Made by a program: the position numbers and the translations under genes. The notes below the pieces were generated by a model. The model had not been told where the DNA came from. It saw only the letters and a program-made list of their open reading frames with translations, and searched no databases. Positions 1-9,378 of a DNA stretch of 64,000 nt are shown here, in pieces. Origin of the DNA: Bacillota bacterium (GTDB taxonomy: Bacteria > Bacillota > Desulfotomaculia > Desulfotomaculales > VENG01); the NCBI GenBank assembly GCA_009711705.1, contig VENG01000001.1, positions 389,889 to 453,888 of the forward strand, in the 5' to 3' direction. The first letter of the stretch is position 1; every line of letters starts with the position of its first letter.

Positions 1-66
1 GGATGCGTTTTGCTTATCTTTTGGAAAAGGAACGTAATGCATACTATAAAAGCTTTAAATAAAAGA

Positions 67-94
67 AACCCTGTTTCCTATTGGGAACAGGGTT
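67..94 (-). terminator. Rho-independent terminator of the leftward operon
   Basis: A stem of 12 bp with one mismatch (67-78 with 83-94, loop TATT) is followed, reading leftward, by TTTCTTTTATTT. It overlaps the stop codon of the ferredoxin-like gene and closes the two-gene leftward operon. The reverse direction lacks a T run. Confidence 0.75.
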
Positions 95-821
95 GTATAA
101 CTTCTCTCTTTATTACTTCTCCGTTAATACCGATAAGGACAGTTTCCAGTGGAATATTGGTTTCACTTTTTTTGACCGCCTTATTGACAATACTTATGAA
201 CCCTTGGCAGCATGTTATTTCCATATATATTATCGTTATGCTGTTAATGTTTACACTTTCAAGTATATTACAAATCTTTTCTTCGTAAGCTGCAGGATCA
301 TCAAATTTGGGGCACCCGGCGGCCACTGTCCGTCCTGCAAAAAAATCTTTATGCATGTTAGCGTAGGCGAAAGGAACACAATCCGCCACCAAGAGCAAGT
401 CAGCATTTCTTAAGAATTCTGCCGCGGGCGGGATTAAATATAATTTGATCGGCCAATTGGTTAGGGTGGAAGAGTAAACCTGTACAGAAGGGCAGTTTTC
501 TGCGGGCCTGTTTTGTTGGTCCATCCCGTGGGCACGTAAATGCTCCCTGTGTTTTTTGGCGAGCTCGGGTGACTGCTCTTCCAGGTGATCAAGTACTGCC
601 TGCGCGTCGTAATCTTCAGCATCTCTTTCCTCCACTTGGAGAGCGCCTTGAGGGCAATGCCCCAAGCAAGCACCCAGGCCGTCACAAAAGCTCTCTGTCA
701 CCAAACGTGCTTTTCCATCCACAATCTGCAGCGCTCCCTCCGGGCATCCCGGGATACACTGACCACAGCCGTCGCACTTTTCTTCGTTTATTTTTATAAT
801 GCTTCTCTTCCTTTTATTCAC
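78..821 (-). CDS. 4Fe-4S ferredoxin-like protein
   Basis: A 247-residue cytoplasmic iron-sulphur protein. The N-terminal third is a ferredoxin fold. The first motif CxxCxxCxxxCP has Cys16, 19, 22 and 26. The second, CDGLGACLGHCP, has Cys46, 52 and 56 but Leu where the second Cys would be, a form I recall from a protein family widespread in anaerobes. The rest carries further conserved-looking Cys (CVPFAYANMH, AAGCPKFDD, ITCC), suggesting another metal or redox centre. The start overlaps the stop of the upstream gene by 8 bases, so translation is probably coupled. Likely role is electron transfer or redox sensing; the partner is unknown. Confidence 0.85.
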   Translation of the reverse strand: MNKRKRSIIKINEEKCDGCGQCIPGCPEGALQIVDGKARLVTESFCDGLGACLGHCPQGALQVEERDAEDYDAQAVLDHLEEQSPELAKKHREHLRAHGMDQQNRPAENCPSVQVYSSTLTNWPIKLYLIPPAAEFLRNADLLLVADCVPFAYANMHKDFFAGRTVAAGCPKFDDPAAYEEKICNILESVNINSITIIYMEITCCQGFISIVNKAVKKSETNIPLETVLIGINGEVIKREVIQPCSQ

Positions 822-1428
822 CTTCGGTCACCTTCTCAAGGAGTTCGTTTATTTTTACTTTAAGGGTTTTCGCTGTATTGAGGCAATCCTTACCCCCTCT
901 ACCATTGGGGCTAGGGACATCCCACTGGATTACCGTAGCATCTTTTCTAATCTCGTGGGGCAGTTCCACCTCTGGCCCCATTAAAACAATAATATCCGCT
1001 TTACCCATCATTTTAATATCTTTGGGTTTTTTGCGCCAAGCGATATTCTCTTCTTGTAGTGCCTCCAGGACATTTGGATTAATCTCGCTGGCCGGATTTA
1101 TTCCTGCGCTTACAAAACCCAGTTTGGAAGAGGTATTAATCTCCTTGGCCAATGCTTCAGCCAGCATGCTGCGTGCGGCATTGGCCACACCTACGAAAGC
1201 CACCCTTTGACGCTTAAGCTTGCTATAAAGTTCCACTCCCACGCATTGTTTAGCATATTTACACCACTGGATGCAAGATTCCACGTCGTTATATACAGTA
1301 AACCCACAGTTTTCACAATCTACCTTCACGTCGTTGGAGAAAACTTCTACTTCGCTGCCACATTCCGGGCAGGTTTTTATTTTAATGGTTGGGGCACCTG
1401 CCAAGGACCCTGGACATCTGTTAAACAT
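814..1428 (-). CDS. Zinc-ribbon / low-molecular-weight phosphatase-like fusion
   Basis: The start at 1428 is chosen because GGAGG lies 7 bases upstream; a longer frame to 1479 has no such site. The N-terminus is a Cys-rich module (Cys20/23, 38/41, 52, 56, 62), probably zinc-binding. From about residue 75 it resembles the arsenate reductase / low-molecular-weight tyrosine phosphatase fold, but the P-loop reads FVGVANAARS: the Arg-Ser is kept while Gly80 sits where the nucleophilic Cys belongs. Catalysis by the usual mechanism is therefore unlikely, and a sensing or binding role is possible. It is co-transcribed with the downstream ferredoxin-like gene. Confidence 0.75.
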   Translation of the reverse strand: MFNRCPGSLAGAPTIKIKTCPECGSEVEVFSNDVKVDCENCGFTVYNDVESCIQWCKYAKQCVGVELYSKLKRQRVAFVGVANAARSMLAEALAKEINTSSKLGFVSAGINPASEINPNVLEALQEENIAWRKKPKDIKMMGKADIIVLMGPEVELPHEIRKDATVIQWDVPSPNGRGGKDCLNTAKTLKVKINELLEKVTEGE

Positions 1429-1510
1429 GACTTCACCTCCGCACAACTTCCTTTCCCAAAATTCTAGCCGATTGTTCAATTAATGGAAGTAAGTTGCGTC
1501 ACTGCTATAG

Positions 1511-1526
1511 TGTGACTTTTATCACT
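1511..1526. promoter_or_regulatory. CRP/FNR-type operator upstream of the leftward operon
   Basis: TGTGACTTTTATCACT fits the TGTGA-N6-TCACA pattern of CRP/FNR/HcpR-family regulators with one mismatch. It lies about 90 bases before the start of the zinc-ribbon gene. It is the same half-site as the palindrome at 2156-2177, so one regulator may serve both. Confidence 0.5.
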
Positions 1527-1658
1527 GTTCTGAAAATCATAATCAAGCTATGTCCTGGCCTCATAAAGAAAGGATAAAGGCCGGCACCCTCGATTTTTTA
1601 CGTCAAAAAACAGGGATACCGGTCACTTTTAAACGGCTGGTAAATAGGCAAACCAAAA

Positions 1659-1973
1659 TTACTGTGGCAATTTAATTACTAAAACATGAAATTCTTTATC
1701 TTTGTTAGCCTCTAAAGCATGTGGGATGTTTTTGGGGCTGTAGACCAGGTCGTTTTCCTGTACTTCACCCTTCTCCTCACCTACCTCAATAGTACCTTCG
1801 CCCTTGACTATTTGAAACAACACATTTACCGGTGTTTTATGGCTGGGCACCTCTTCGCCGGGCTTGAGTAATAAATTCATTACCACTAAGCCGTCCCTGT
1901 CTATAAGTTTTCGTCCCTGCACTTTCTTTGGTGTTGTAGATGTCTCCATTTCACTCATACGGATAATTTCCAC
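1659..1973 (-). CDS. Small cupin-domain protein
   Basis: A single-domain cupin of 104 residues. The GTG start at 1973 is preceded by AGGAG at 9 bases. The region LLKPGEEVPSHKTPV supplies a cupin motif-1-like segment, but with one His rather than the usual HxH. The second motif is around ENDLVYSPKNIPHAL. Such small cupins bind a metal or small ligand; no substrate can be named. Stop and start are well separated from neighbours, so it is probably a single gene. The divergent 268-base gap to the TetR gene holds CRP/FNR-type sites that could also act on this gene. Confidence 0.75.
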   Translation of the reverse strand: MEIIRMSEMETSTTPKKVQGRKLIDRDGLVVMNLLLKPGEEVPSHKTPVNVLFQIVKGEGTIEVGEEKGEVQENDLVYSPKNIPHALEANKDKEFHVLVIKLPQ

Positions 1974-2155
1974 GCCAAATCACTCCTTCTAAAATTTTAG
2001 CCTTTACCATTTTAGCCAGTTTCATTTCAGCCACTTCAAATGGGTGCACTTAGTTAGGTGCAATTTTATCGCCTTAAATCTTATGGTGATATGATATAGG
2101 TCACACTAAGACAAAAAATGGATCACAGAGTAAATTTTTCAGCACAATAAATTAG

Positions 2156-2202
2156 TACTGTGATTTAAATCACAGTATTTGCTCCACTTTAAGATTTATA
2201 AT
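2156..2202 (+). promoter_or_regulatory. CRP/FNR-type palindrome and promoter of the efflux operon
   Basis: A perfect 22-bp palindrome at 2156-2177 contains TGTGATTTAAATCACA, the exact TGTGA-N6-TCACA arrangement. TATAAT follows at 2197-2202. If transcription starts about 7 bases later, the operator centre (2166.5) sits near -42, the position used by class II CRP/FNR activation. No good -35 is visible, which also fits activation. Half-sites (GGTCACA near 2099, ATCACAG near 2122) lie upstream. Confidence 0.7.
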
Positions 2203-2241
2203 AACTGGAAGGTAAGTAATTACTCACTTAGGAGAAGATAA

Positions 2242-2847
2242 ATGGTGACTAAAAGGATGGACGGGAAGAAAAGACGGCAACAAATCATTGAAGCCGCCCT
2301 TAGGATTGTGGCCCAGAAGGGAGTAACCCGTTTTACAACGGCCCGCTTGGCTCAAGAGACCGGGTTATCCGAAGCAGGGATTTTCAAATATTATACAACT
2401 AAAGAAGAAATATTGGGGGAGGCGCTGGAGCTGGTTCACCACACCCTGGCACAGAGGGTAAAGTCTATATTGGAAAAGGATTTATCGGCGCGGGAGAAAG
2501 TTTGGGAAATTTTAAATTTCCAGCTGAGTTTTATTGAAAAAAACCAGGGTATTCCACGGGTTGTATTTTCTGAGCAGCTTTACCTTGGCTCGCCTGCCTT
2601 GAAAGACAAGTTTCTTTCTGGTACGGAACGTTATTTTACCATGCTGCGGACATTGATTGCCCAGGGGGTTAATGAGGGAAGTTTTCGCCGGGATCTGGAT
2701 TTAGATATGGCAGTTTCTACTTATGTGGGTCTTCTACAGACCACTGTTTTTCGCTGGTCAATAAATGATTTTGGCTGGAGTATTTCCGGGCGGGCCCGCA
2801 GGATCTTCAGTTTTTTGATGGACAGTTGGGGTTACCCCACAACATAA
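2242..2847 (+). CDS. TetR-family transcriptional regulator
   Basis: A 201-residue TetR protein. The helix-turn-helix lies at about residues 30-55 (FTTARLAQETGLSEAGIFKY, then YTTKEEIL), followed by a divergent all-helical ligand-binding domain. The start has AGGAG 8 bases upstream. It stands first in an operon with a membrane fusion protein and an RND pump (10 and 0 base spacing), the common arrangement for a local repressor of an efflux pump responding to a pump substrate. The operon promoter also carries a CRP/FNR-type site, so global control is likely on top. Confidence 0.88.
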   Translation: MVTKRMDGKKRRQQIIEAALRIVAQKGVTRFTTARLAQETGLSEAGIFKYYTTKEEILGEALELVHHTLAQRVKSILEKDLSAREKVWEILNFQLSFIEKNQGIPRVVFSEQLYLGSPALKDKFLSGTERYFTMLRTLIAQGVNEGSFRRDLDLDMAVSTYVGLLQTTVFRWSINDFGWSISGRARRIFSFLMDSWGYPTT

Positions 2848-2866
2848 AATAAGGCAGGTGTCAGAG

Positions 2867-4006
2867 TTGACAGATAAACATTTTTTTTCTAATCGGTTAA
2901 AAAAGATTGTAATATTCCTTTTGGTGCTGGCTGTTCTTGCCGGTACGGCTCGATTTACTATTTCCAGACTGCAAGCAATACAGCAAGTGCCGGTGCGGGA
3001 ATATGTAGGACTGCCTGTCCAAACGGCCCAGGTGCAAACAGGTACTATCAAGGACACTGTTAGTTATAGCGGTACCGTTATGTCAACCCGGGAAGCCGTG
3101 GTAGCACCTAAGTTAATGGCAGAAATTAAAGCTATCCACTGCAGTGAAGGTGACAGCGTCCGGCGCGGGCAGATTTTGGTTCAACTTGATGACAGTGAGC
3201 CGGTGGAGAAAATAAATACACTTAAAACACGTGTAGATTCAGCCCAGATTAACTTAAATTACTGGGAACAAGAAGCTGATACATATAAGACCCTGGCTGA
3301 TCATGGCGCAATCTCCCGGCACGAGTATAAAAATATACTGTTTAAGAGAGATAATGCTGCCGCGGCTCTTAAGGAAGCAATGGCCGCCTTGGAAGAAGCC
3401 CGGACATTCTTAACTAAATCCACTTTACGTTCCCCTTTCGACGGCACAGTAACTTCCATGGCCATGGACGAAGGTGAAATGGCATCTCCGGGGGAGCCCG
3501 TACTAACCGTTTCTGATACCGGTTCTTTAAAGGTGGTAATTAACGTAATTGAAGGAGATTTAGCAAAAATAAAGGATAATAGTGCAGCTGTGATACGGTT
3601 GCCGGGAACAGGTACCGTCGTACAGTCTCGGGTAAGAAAGATATATCCCACTGTTAATCCTGTCACTCGTACAGCAGTGGTGGAGGCTTTGGTGCCGGAA
3701 GATGCCCTGGGAAAAGCCCGGTTGGCATTGGGAATGAGCGCCAGTGTTTCCATTATCTTAAGCCAAAAAGAAGATACTTTTCTTGTTCCCACCGGTACAG
3801 TTAAAGTGCAGGGAAAAGAAAGTTTTATTTTTGTGGTTGATGGAAATAAGGCTGTAAAAAATGAGGTGAACACCGGTATTAACGGCGATAGGCACGTTGA
3901 AATAACGAAAGGAATTTCTGCTCCCGAAACCGTGATCATAAATCCTCCAGCGGAATTGCGGGACGGTGGGAAAATCTATCTTCCGGGGGAGGCAGCTAAC
4001 CAATGA
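2867..4006 (+). CDS. RND efflux membrane fusion protein (HlyD/AcrA type)
   Basis: A periplasmic-adaptor-type protein of about 380 residues. One N-terminal membrane helix (IVIFLLVLAVLAGTARF) anchors it. A split lipoyl domain follows (PKLMAEIKAIHCSEGDSVRRGQ before, and SPFDGTVTSMAMDEGE after, a coiled-coil hairpin), then beta-barrel and membrane-proximal domains. The TTG at 2867 has GGCAGGTG six bases upstream; a GTG at 2858 in the same frame is too close to any ribosome site. It works with the RND pump whose start overlaps its stop. In a Gram-positive it acts without an outer membrane channel. Confidence 0.88.
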   Translation: MTDKHFFSNRLKKIVIFLLVLAVLAGTARFTISRLQAIQQVPVREYVGLPVQTAQVQTGTIKDTVSYSGTVMSTREAVVAPKLMAEIKAIHCSEGDSVRRGQILVQLDDSEPVEKINTLKTRVDSAQINLNYWEQEADTYKTLADHGAISRHEYKNILFKRDNAAAALKEAMAALEEARTFLTKSTLRSPFDGTVTSMAMDEGEMASPGEPVLTVSDTGSLKVVINVIEGDLAKIKDNSAAVIRLPGTGTVVQSRVRKIYPTVNPVTRTAVVEALVPEDALGKARLALGMSASVSIILSQKEDTFLVPTGTVKVQGKESFIFVVDGNKAVKNEVNTGINGDRHVEITKGISAPETVIINPPAELRDGGKIYLPGEAANQ

Positions 4007-7000
4007 AATGGACAGAATTCTTTATCCGGCAGCGCCATACAGTATTTGCATTAATCATTGCCATTGTTTTATGCGGTTTTTTTGCCAAGCAAAACCTGGA
4101 AATATCTCTGTTTCCTGATACCGCCCCTCCCCAGGTTAATGTGGTTACTCCGTACCCCGGCGCCGCAGCGGAGGATGTATCTCGGGATGTGGCCCAGCCC
4201 ATAGAGGAAGAGTTTGCCACTTTGGAAGGTGTAGCTTCGGTAAAATCCACAGCCCAAAGCGGTCTTTCCATTATTAATGTGCAATTTGAATATGGTACTG
4301 ATCTGGATATAGGGGCAGTGGAAGTTCAAAATGCTATCTCCCGCATAGCCCGTGAACTGCCTCCGGAACTGCCCGATTCTAGGGTGTTAAAATTCAGCAC
4401 TTCCGATAGGCCTGTTATTACCTATGGTCTTTCCGGTGACGAGTTGGGTTTATCTGAAGTACGCTCGCTGGCTGAAAATGAACTTAAAACCCGCCTGCAG
4501 CTTGTGGAGGGCGTAGCAGCAGTTGATGTTTTCGGCGGCCATCAAAGACAAATGAACATTTACCTTGATCGGGAGCGGCTTGAGGCGACGGCAATTACAC
4601 CGGAACAAGTGGTAGGAGCAATAAAAAAGCAGAACTTGTCCGGGTCTGCCGGTTCGGTTGAATTCGCCGCTAAAGAACACACCATTAGAATTGCCGAAGA
4701 ATACTCCCAAGCCCGATCTATAGAAAATACCATATTAACTGCCGGCAAAAATGAAGTTATACGGGTAAAAGATGTAGCCAGGGTCCAGGACGGTGCGCAA
4801 GAGCCGGACAGCGCCTACCGGGTAAATGGGCGGGATGCCATTGCGCTGTACATTATAAAAAAGGACGGGTCCAATACTGTAAGCGTAGTGGATGCAGTTA
4901 AATCTGAAGTCAAGGAAATGAAAAAGACATTTCCTTACCTGGAATTTACCGTCGCTGATGATGACTCGGCCTTTACCCGGCGGGTGGTATCGGGAATGAC
5001 TGCAAGTATTGGGTTTGCTCTGATCCTTACCGCACTGATCATACTTTTCTTTATTATCAGTGTAACCCGGTCTCTCGTAGTAGCGTTATCCATGCCCCTC
5101 ACTTTTTTATCTACCCTGGGTTTGATGCAGTTTTTCGGTAAGGAGTTAAACCTCATTACCATGTCGGCCTTAATTCTAAGTATCGGCATTGTGGTGGACA
5201 ATTCCATTGTAGTGGTGGAAAACATCTCCCGTCATAGAGATGAGCATGGCAAGGATTACTACCGCGCCGCGGTGGATGGCACCTCCGAAATAATGCTTCC
5301 GGTATTGGCCGGGTCTTTAACTACCGTGGTGGTCCTAATGCCCCTGTTATTTGTGGAAGGGTTTGTAGGGCTTACATTCGGTCCACTGTCCGAAACGCTG
5401 ATTATGGCCATTACTGCTTCGCTGTTCGTTTCCCTGACCGTCATTCCCTTATTTACGGTGCTGCTTAAAGGGCGCACCTGGCGGGCTACGGAAAGGGCAG
5501 TGAAGCTGGCTGCAGTTCCTTTTAACCGCATTGTTGACCTTTTAAAAAATTTTTACCTGCGAATCTTGGAGACAGCCCTTAAAAGACGCGCCATAACCAT
5601 GGGCTTGACCCTGATTATCCTTTTTATAGGAGTGCGCCTGCTGGCGGCTCTGGGAATGGAGGTGCTGCCCAAAATGGATGCCGGGACGTTTTTTGTTTCC
5701 CTGCAGACTCCGCCCGGGACGTCCCTCCAAGAAACGGCGATCACCGCCGGCAAAATAGAATCGATATTAAATAAAGAGCCACATGTGGTCTCTTACAATA
5801 CCCGATTGGGATATGAAATGGACAGTTCTTATCTGGGGGAATCGGGTGCCATGGGCACCAACCAAGCCTTCATTTCTGCCACTCTCACCTCCAGAAAAGA
5901 GCGGCAAGAAAGCATATGGGAGATCGAAGAACGCCTGAGGGGGCAAATCGCCAGGATTCCGGGTGTTGAGAACTTTATAGTTAAGGAAACTGGAAGCACT
6001 GCGGTATCTACCACCGCCGCCCCTATTGACATTCAAATAACGGGTGGTGACCCCAAAATATTAAATCATTTGGCTGATCAAGTAGTGGCGAATATTGGGG
6101 ATGTGCCGGGTGCCGTTAACCTTTATAAAAGCTGGTTGTTAAACAGCCCGGAAATAAAAATAGATATTGATGAAGAGCGGGCCATGCAGCTGGGTCTTAC
6201 CCCGGCGGACATAATGCAGCAGGTATTTACAGGTATGGAAGGTGCTGCGGCTTCGGAATTAAAGAACGAAGATGTTAACATCAAAGTACGATACCGTGAG
6301 GAACACCGCCAATCCCTGGAAGACCTGCGACAGTTGAGGCTTTCCTCACCTCTGGGCGTGCAAGTTCCGCTTAAACAAGTAGCTAAACTGGAAAGCAGCT
6401 CCGGGCCGGACCTTGTTACTCGTGAAGATATGCAGCGTACCATTGATGTTCTGGGCTATACTTATTCCCGCCCTTTTAGCCATGTAATGGATGATATTAC
6501 ACATAATTTAAATAAATTGCCTTTACCTGAGGGATATAACCTTGAGATTGTTGGCGAGCAGTCGGATTTAAAAGCTTCCCAAAAGGATCTCTTCTTTTCC
6601 TTAATGGTGGCTGTTATAGGGGTTTATCTGGTGCTGATGCTGCAATTTAAATCTTTCCTTCATCCCTTTACCATAATGACATCCATTCCCCTTGTGCTGG
6701 CCGGAGTGGCACTGGCCCTTCTTTTTGCTGGTAAGTCCATATCCATGGCGGTACTCTTGGGATTGATTCTTCTGGCAGGAACTGTAGTAAATAACTCCAT
6801 TTTATTAATTGACTATATCATTAACGGTGTGAAGGAAGGCTTAAGCCGCAAGCAAGCTATTGTTGAGGCGGTATCCGCGCGCTATCGTCCTATTATGATG
6901 ACTGCCCTTTCTGATGTGGCCGGGATGCTGCCCCTGGCCTTGGAGCTGTCACTGGGTTCGGAGCGCTTTTCCCCGCTGGCCACGGCGGTGATCGGGGGGA

Positions 7001-7113
7001 TACTTGCTTCCACGCTGCTGACTATGGTGGCTATTCCTGTTGTTTATACATTTTTTGCAGACTTGTCTGGAATCATTAAACGTTTTGTATCACGGTCAGG
7101 GCCTACCATCTGA
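4003..7113 (+). CDS. RND-family efflux transporter
   Basis: A full-length (1036 residues) resistance-nodulation-division permease, proton-driven, in the cytoplasmic membrane. It has a first membrane helix near the N-terminus, the large extracytoplasmic loop, then helix 4 with ILSIGIVVDNSIVVVENISR. Residues 399-400 are Asp-Asn where AcrB has Asp-Asp, so only one of the paired proton-relay acids is kept. The second half repeats the layout, with LLGLILLAGTVVNNSILLIDY in helix 10. The ATG overlaps the adaptor stop by 4 bases (ATGA), so the two are translationally coupled. The substrate is unknown; RND pumps of Firmicutes export drugs, lipids or metals. Confidence 0.9.
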   Translation: MKWTEFFIRQRHTVFALIIAIVLCGFFAKQNLEISLFPDTAPPQVNVVTPYPGAAAEDVSRDVAQPIEEEFATLEGVASVKSTAQSGLSIINVQFEYGTDLDIGAVEVQNAISRIARELPPELPDSRVLKFSTSDRPVITYGLSGDELGLSEVRSLAENELKTRLQLVEGVAAVDVFGGHQRQMNIYLDRERLEATAITPEQVVGAIKKQNLSGSAGSVEFAAKEHTIRIAEEYSQARSIENTILTAGKNEVIRVKDVARVQDGAQEPDSAYRVNGRDAIALYIIKKDGSNTVSVVDAVKSEVKEMKKTFPYLEFTVADDDSAFTRRVVSGMTASIGFALILTALIILFFIISVTRSLVVALSMPLTFLSTLGLMQFFGKELNLITMSALILSIGIVVDNSIVVVENISRHRDEHGKDYYRAAVDGTSEIMLPVLAGSLTTVVVLMPLLFVEGFVGLTFGPLSETLIMAITASLFVSLTVIPLFTVLLKGRTWRATERAVKLAAVPFNRIVDLLKNFYLRILETALKRRAITMGLTLIILFIGVRLLAALGMEVLPKMDAGTFFVSLQTPPGTSLQETAITAGKIESILNKEPHVVSYNTRLGYEMDSSYLGESGAMGTNQAFISATLTSRKERQESIWEIEERLRGQIARIPGVENFIVKETGSTAVSTTAAPIDIQITGGDPKILNHLADQVVANIGDVPGAVNLYKSWLLNSPEIKIDIDEERAMQLGLTPADIMQQVFTGMEGAAASELKNEDVNIKVRYREEHRQSLEDLRQLRLSSPLGVQVPLKQVAKLESSSGPDLVTREDMQRTIDVLGYTYSRPFSHVMDDITHNLNKLPLPEGYNLEIVGEQSDLKASQKDLFFSLMVAVIGVYLVLMLQFKSFLHPFTIMTSIPLVLAGVALALLFAGKSISMAVLLGLILLAGTVVNNSILLIDYIINGVKEGLSRKQAIVEAVSARYRPIMMTALSDVAGMLPLALELSLGSERFSPLATAVIGGILASTLLTMVAIPVVYTFFADLSGIIKRFVSRSGPTI

Positions 7114-7141
7114 GATGAGTTGAGCCTGTGCTTTACTGGGG

Positions 7142-9247
7142 TCATCTTTTATATTGGATATTGTGCTGCCTGAGCTTTTTATAAAGACAGGTTCGGCTGA
7201 TGCTGAGCAATTGGGCGGCCTTGGTCCGGTTTCCTTCCGCCTTTTCAATGGCCCGCAATATCATCTCCTTCTCCGCACTGGCCACGGTAGAAAACAAGTC
7301 TATTTGATCTGTCCCCGTTACCTGCGGCTTTACGGGTTTTACACCGGAAGGATTTTGCAGGTATTGGGGAAGGTGCATTGATATGATTTTTCCCTCCTGG
7401 GTAATATTTAATGCCCGCTCGATTACATTCTCCAATTCCCTGACGTTACCCCGCCAGTGGTGTTGCATGAAAAGCTTCATAGTCTCCGAGTCTAGGCCTG
7501 TAACCTTGGCGTCCAAAATTTCGTTGTATTTCATTATAAAGTAAGATGACAGGGAGGGCAGGTCATCTACTCGTTCACGTAAGGGAGGGATGCTGACGGT
7601 AATCACATTCAGCCGGTAATACAGGTCTTCCCGAAATTTTCCTTCTGTTATCAACTGCTCCAGGTCCCGGTTGGTAGCCGCAATGACCCTTACGTTGACA
7701 CTTATTGTCTTAGTGCCTCCGACCCTTTCAAACTCACGTTCCTGTAGTACCCGTAAAATTTTGGCCTGTAGGCTCGGCGACATGTCGCCTATTTCGTCCA
7801 AAAGCAGTGTGCCACCGTCTGCGAGTTCAAACTTTCCCGGTTTGCCACCCTTGCGGGCTCCGGTGAAGGCTCCCGCCTCGTATCCAAAAAACTCAGATTC
7901 AAGAAGGTTCTCGGGTAAAGCCGCGCAGTTGACCTTAATAAAAGGACCCGGGCGCCCGGACTCATTATGAATTGCGCTGGCAAAAATTCCCTTGCCGGTG
8001 CCGCTTTCCCCGATCAGCAAAACTGTGGAGATGCTCTGGGCAGCCAGGCGGCACATATTTTTAACTTGCTGGATCACGGGACTGTCCCCCACAATATCGT
8101 CCAGTCGTAAATCATGATGGGAAACCCGGGACAGCTCATCGCGGTAGAAAGAAATCTGGTTCTCCAGCTTTTCCAATCGATTGACTAGATCCGTCAGGCG
8201 GTGCAGGTCGCGAAAAGTTACTTTGGCCACGGCGCCCATAACTTTGCCGTCGTTGATCATGGGCAACCTGGTAACGATACACCTTATCCCTCTAATAATC
8301 CGCACGTCCCCCTGGTCCCTAAGGCCGGTATGGATTATCTCCTCCAGTTCCAATTCCGGCATTATTGACTGTACCTTTTTTCCCAGCAGGTCTTTCTGCC
8401 TCAATTGCAGGAATTCCAAAATAGAACGGTTGGCCGTGGTAATAGTTCCGTTTTGGTCTATTACCAGCAGGCCGTCATAAGCCATTTCCAATACCGTGGC
8501 AAAAGTTTGCTGAAGTTTTTTTACACTTTCCAGTTCCTGCGCCACCTGCTCGTACTCTCTCAAATCATGCAATACTGCAATTGCCCCGTTGATAATGCCA
8601 TGCCTAAATACAGGTAAATATTTGGCAACCACCCCGGGAGAGCCGGCAATCGTTTTGCAATTTTTCACAGTGCCTGTAAACAATATGTCACTCAATTTGA
8701 TTTCCGGAAGAACGGTGGTAATTTCCCGTCCCAGCATATTTTTTGATTCGACGCCCAGCATTTTTTCCGCCGCCGGGTTAAGGACCGTGATTATTTTTCG
8801 GCGGTTAATAGCCAGTACGCCGTTTTCTAGAGCGTCCAGGAGAGATGCCAGTTCTCCGGCCATCCTTTCACTCCGGTTGTGTAATTTATCTATCAAATTC
8901 AGTTTTGTGACCATGCCTACCGGCTTATGTTCCGGTTTGGTAACCACAACTTGGCCAATTCTCTTTCTAACTATGGTCATGTATACTTTTTCAAAGGGGT
9001 CTTCCTCTCCTACACATATGGCCGGGCGGGTGTACAGATCGGCCAGCGGTGTATCCATGGATAATTTATTTAACAGTGCTTTATAAAGGTTATGCTTTGT
9101 CATCACTCCCAACACTTCATTTTCCTCGCTGACAACAGGGATCGCATCCAAGCGTGCCCGGGAAAAGCTAACAATGGCCTCCTGCAAGGTATCCTCAGGT
9201 TTTAGGAAAACCGTTAGGTTGTTACAGATGGTTCCGGCATTGTCCAT
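7142..9247 (-). CDS. Sigma-54 activator with CBS and PAS domains
   Basis: A 701-residue enhancer-binding protein. Two CBS domains (about 1-125) suggest adenine-nucleotide sensing. Two PAS domains follow (about 135-360; ENGVLAINRRKIITVLNPAA and YDGLLVIDQNGTITTANRS). The AAA+ domain has Walker A GESGTGKG, the sigma-54 contact loop GAFTGA and Walker B GGTLLLDEIGD. A Fis-type helix-turn-helix ends it (NRTKAAQLLSISRTCLYKKL). The ATG has AGGAGG at 9 bases. It is divergent from the acyl-CoA operon, whose upstream region holds a -24/-12 promoter and an inverted repeat, so it is very probably that operon's activator. Confidence 0.92.
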   Translation of the reverse strand: MDNAGTICNNLTVFLKPEDTLQEAIVSFSRARLDAIPVVSEENEVLGVMTKHNLYKALLNKLSMDTPLADLYTRPAICVGEEDPFEKVYMTIVRKRIGQVVVTKPEHKPVGMVTKLNLIDKLHNRSERMAGELASLLDALENGVLAINRRKIITVLNPAAEKMLGVESKNMLGREITTVLPEIKLSDILFTGTVKNCKTIAGSPGVVAKYLPVFRHGIINGAIAVLHDLREYEQVAQELESVKKLQQTFATVLEMAYDGLLVIDQNGTITTANRSILEFLQLRQKDLLGKKVQSIMPELELEEIIHTGLRDQGDVRIIRGIRCIVTRLPMINDGKVMGAVAKVTFRDLHRLTDLVNRLEKLENQISFYRDELSRVSHHDLRLDDIVGDSPVIQQVKNMCRLAAQSISTVLLIGESGTGKGIFASAIHNESGRPGPFIKVNCAALPENLLESEFFGYEAGAFTGARKGGKPGKFELADGGTLLLDEIGDMSPSLQAKILRVLQEREFERVGGTKTISVNVRVIAATNRDLEQLITEGKFREDLYYRLNVITVSIPPLRERVDDLPSLSSYFIMKYNEILDAKVTGLDSETMKLFMQHHWRGNVRELENVIERALNITQEGKIISMHLPQYLQNPSGVKPVKPQVTGTDQIDLFSTVASAEKEMILRAIEKAEGNRTKAAQLLSISRTCLYKKLRQHNIQYKR

Positions 9248-9301
9248 TGTTGTATACCTCCTATATTAATTTTCGTAATATTCACAATTGAGTTTATTTT
9301 A

Positions 9302-9323
9302 GCACAAATGTAATCAATTGCGC
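9302..9323. promoter_or_regulatory. Candidate upstream activator site
   Basis: An imperfect inverted repeat of the form GCnCAAnTGn4CAnTTGnGC (8 of 11 pairs match) lies 56-77 bases upstream of the -24/-12 promoter and between the two divergent starts. This is the expected place for dimers of the adjacent sigma-54 activator. Confidence 0.45.
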
Positions 9324-9378
9324 ACTATTTATCTGGTTAACAAACTAATATAATCTACTAAATACGGGTGGCTGGTAC

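Noticed and set aside
2..37. Possible end of a rightward gene (DAFCLSFGKGT then stop)
   Set aside because: Only eleven codons are visible and nothing upstream supports the frame.
10..413. Rightward frames over the ferredoxin-like gene
   Set aside because: They lie antisense to a gene with clear Fe-S motifs and have no ribosome sites.
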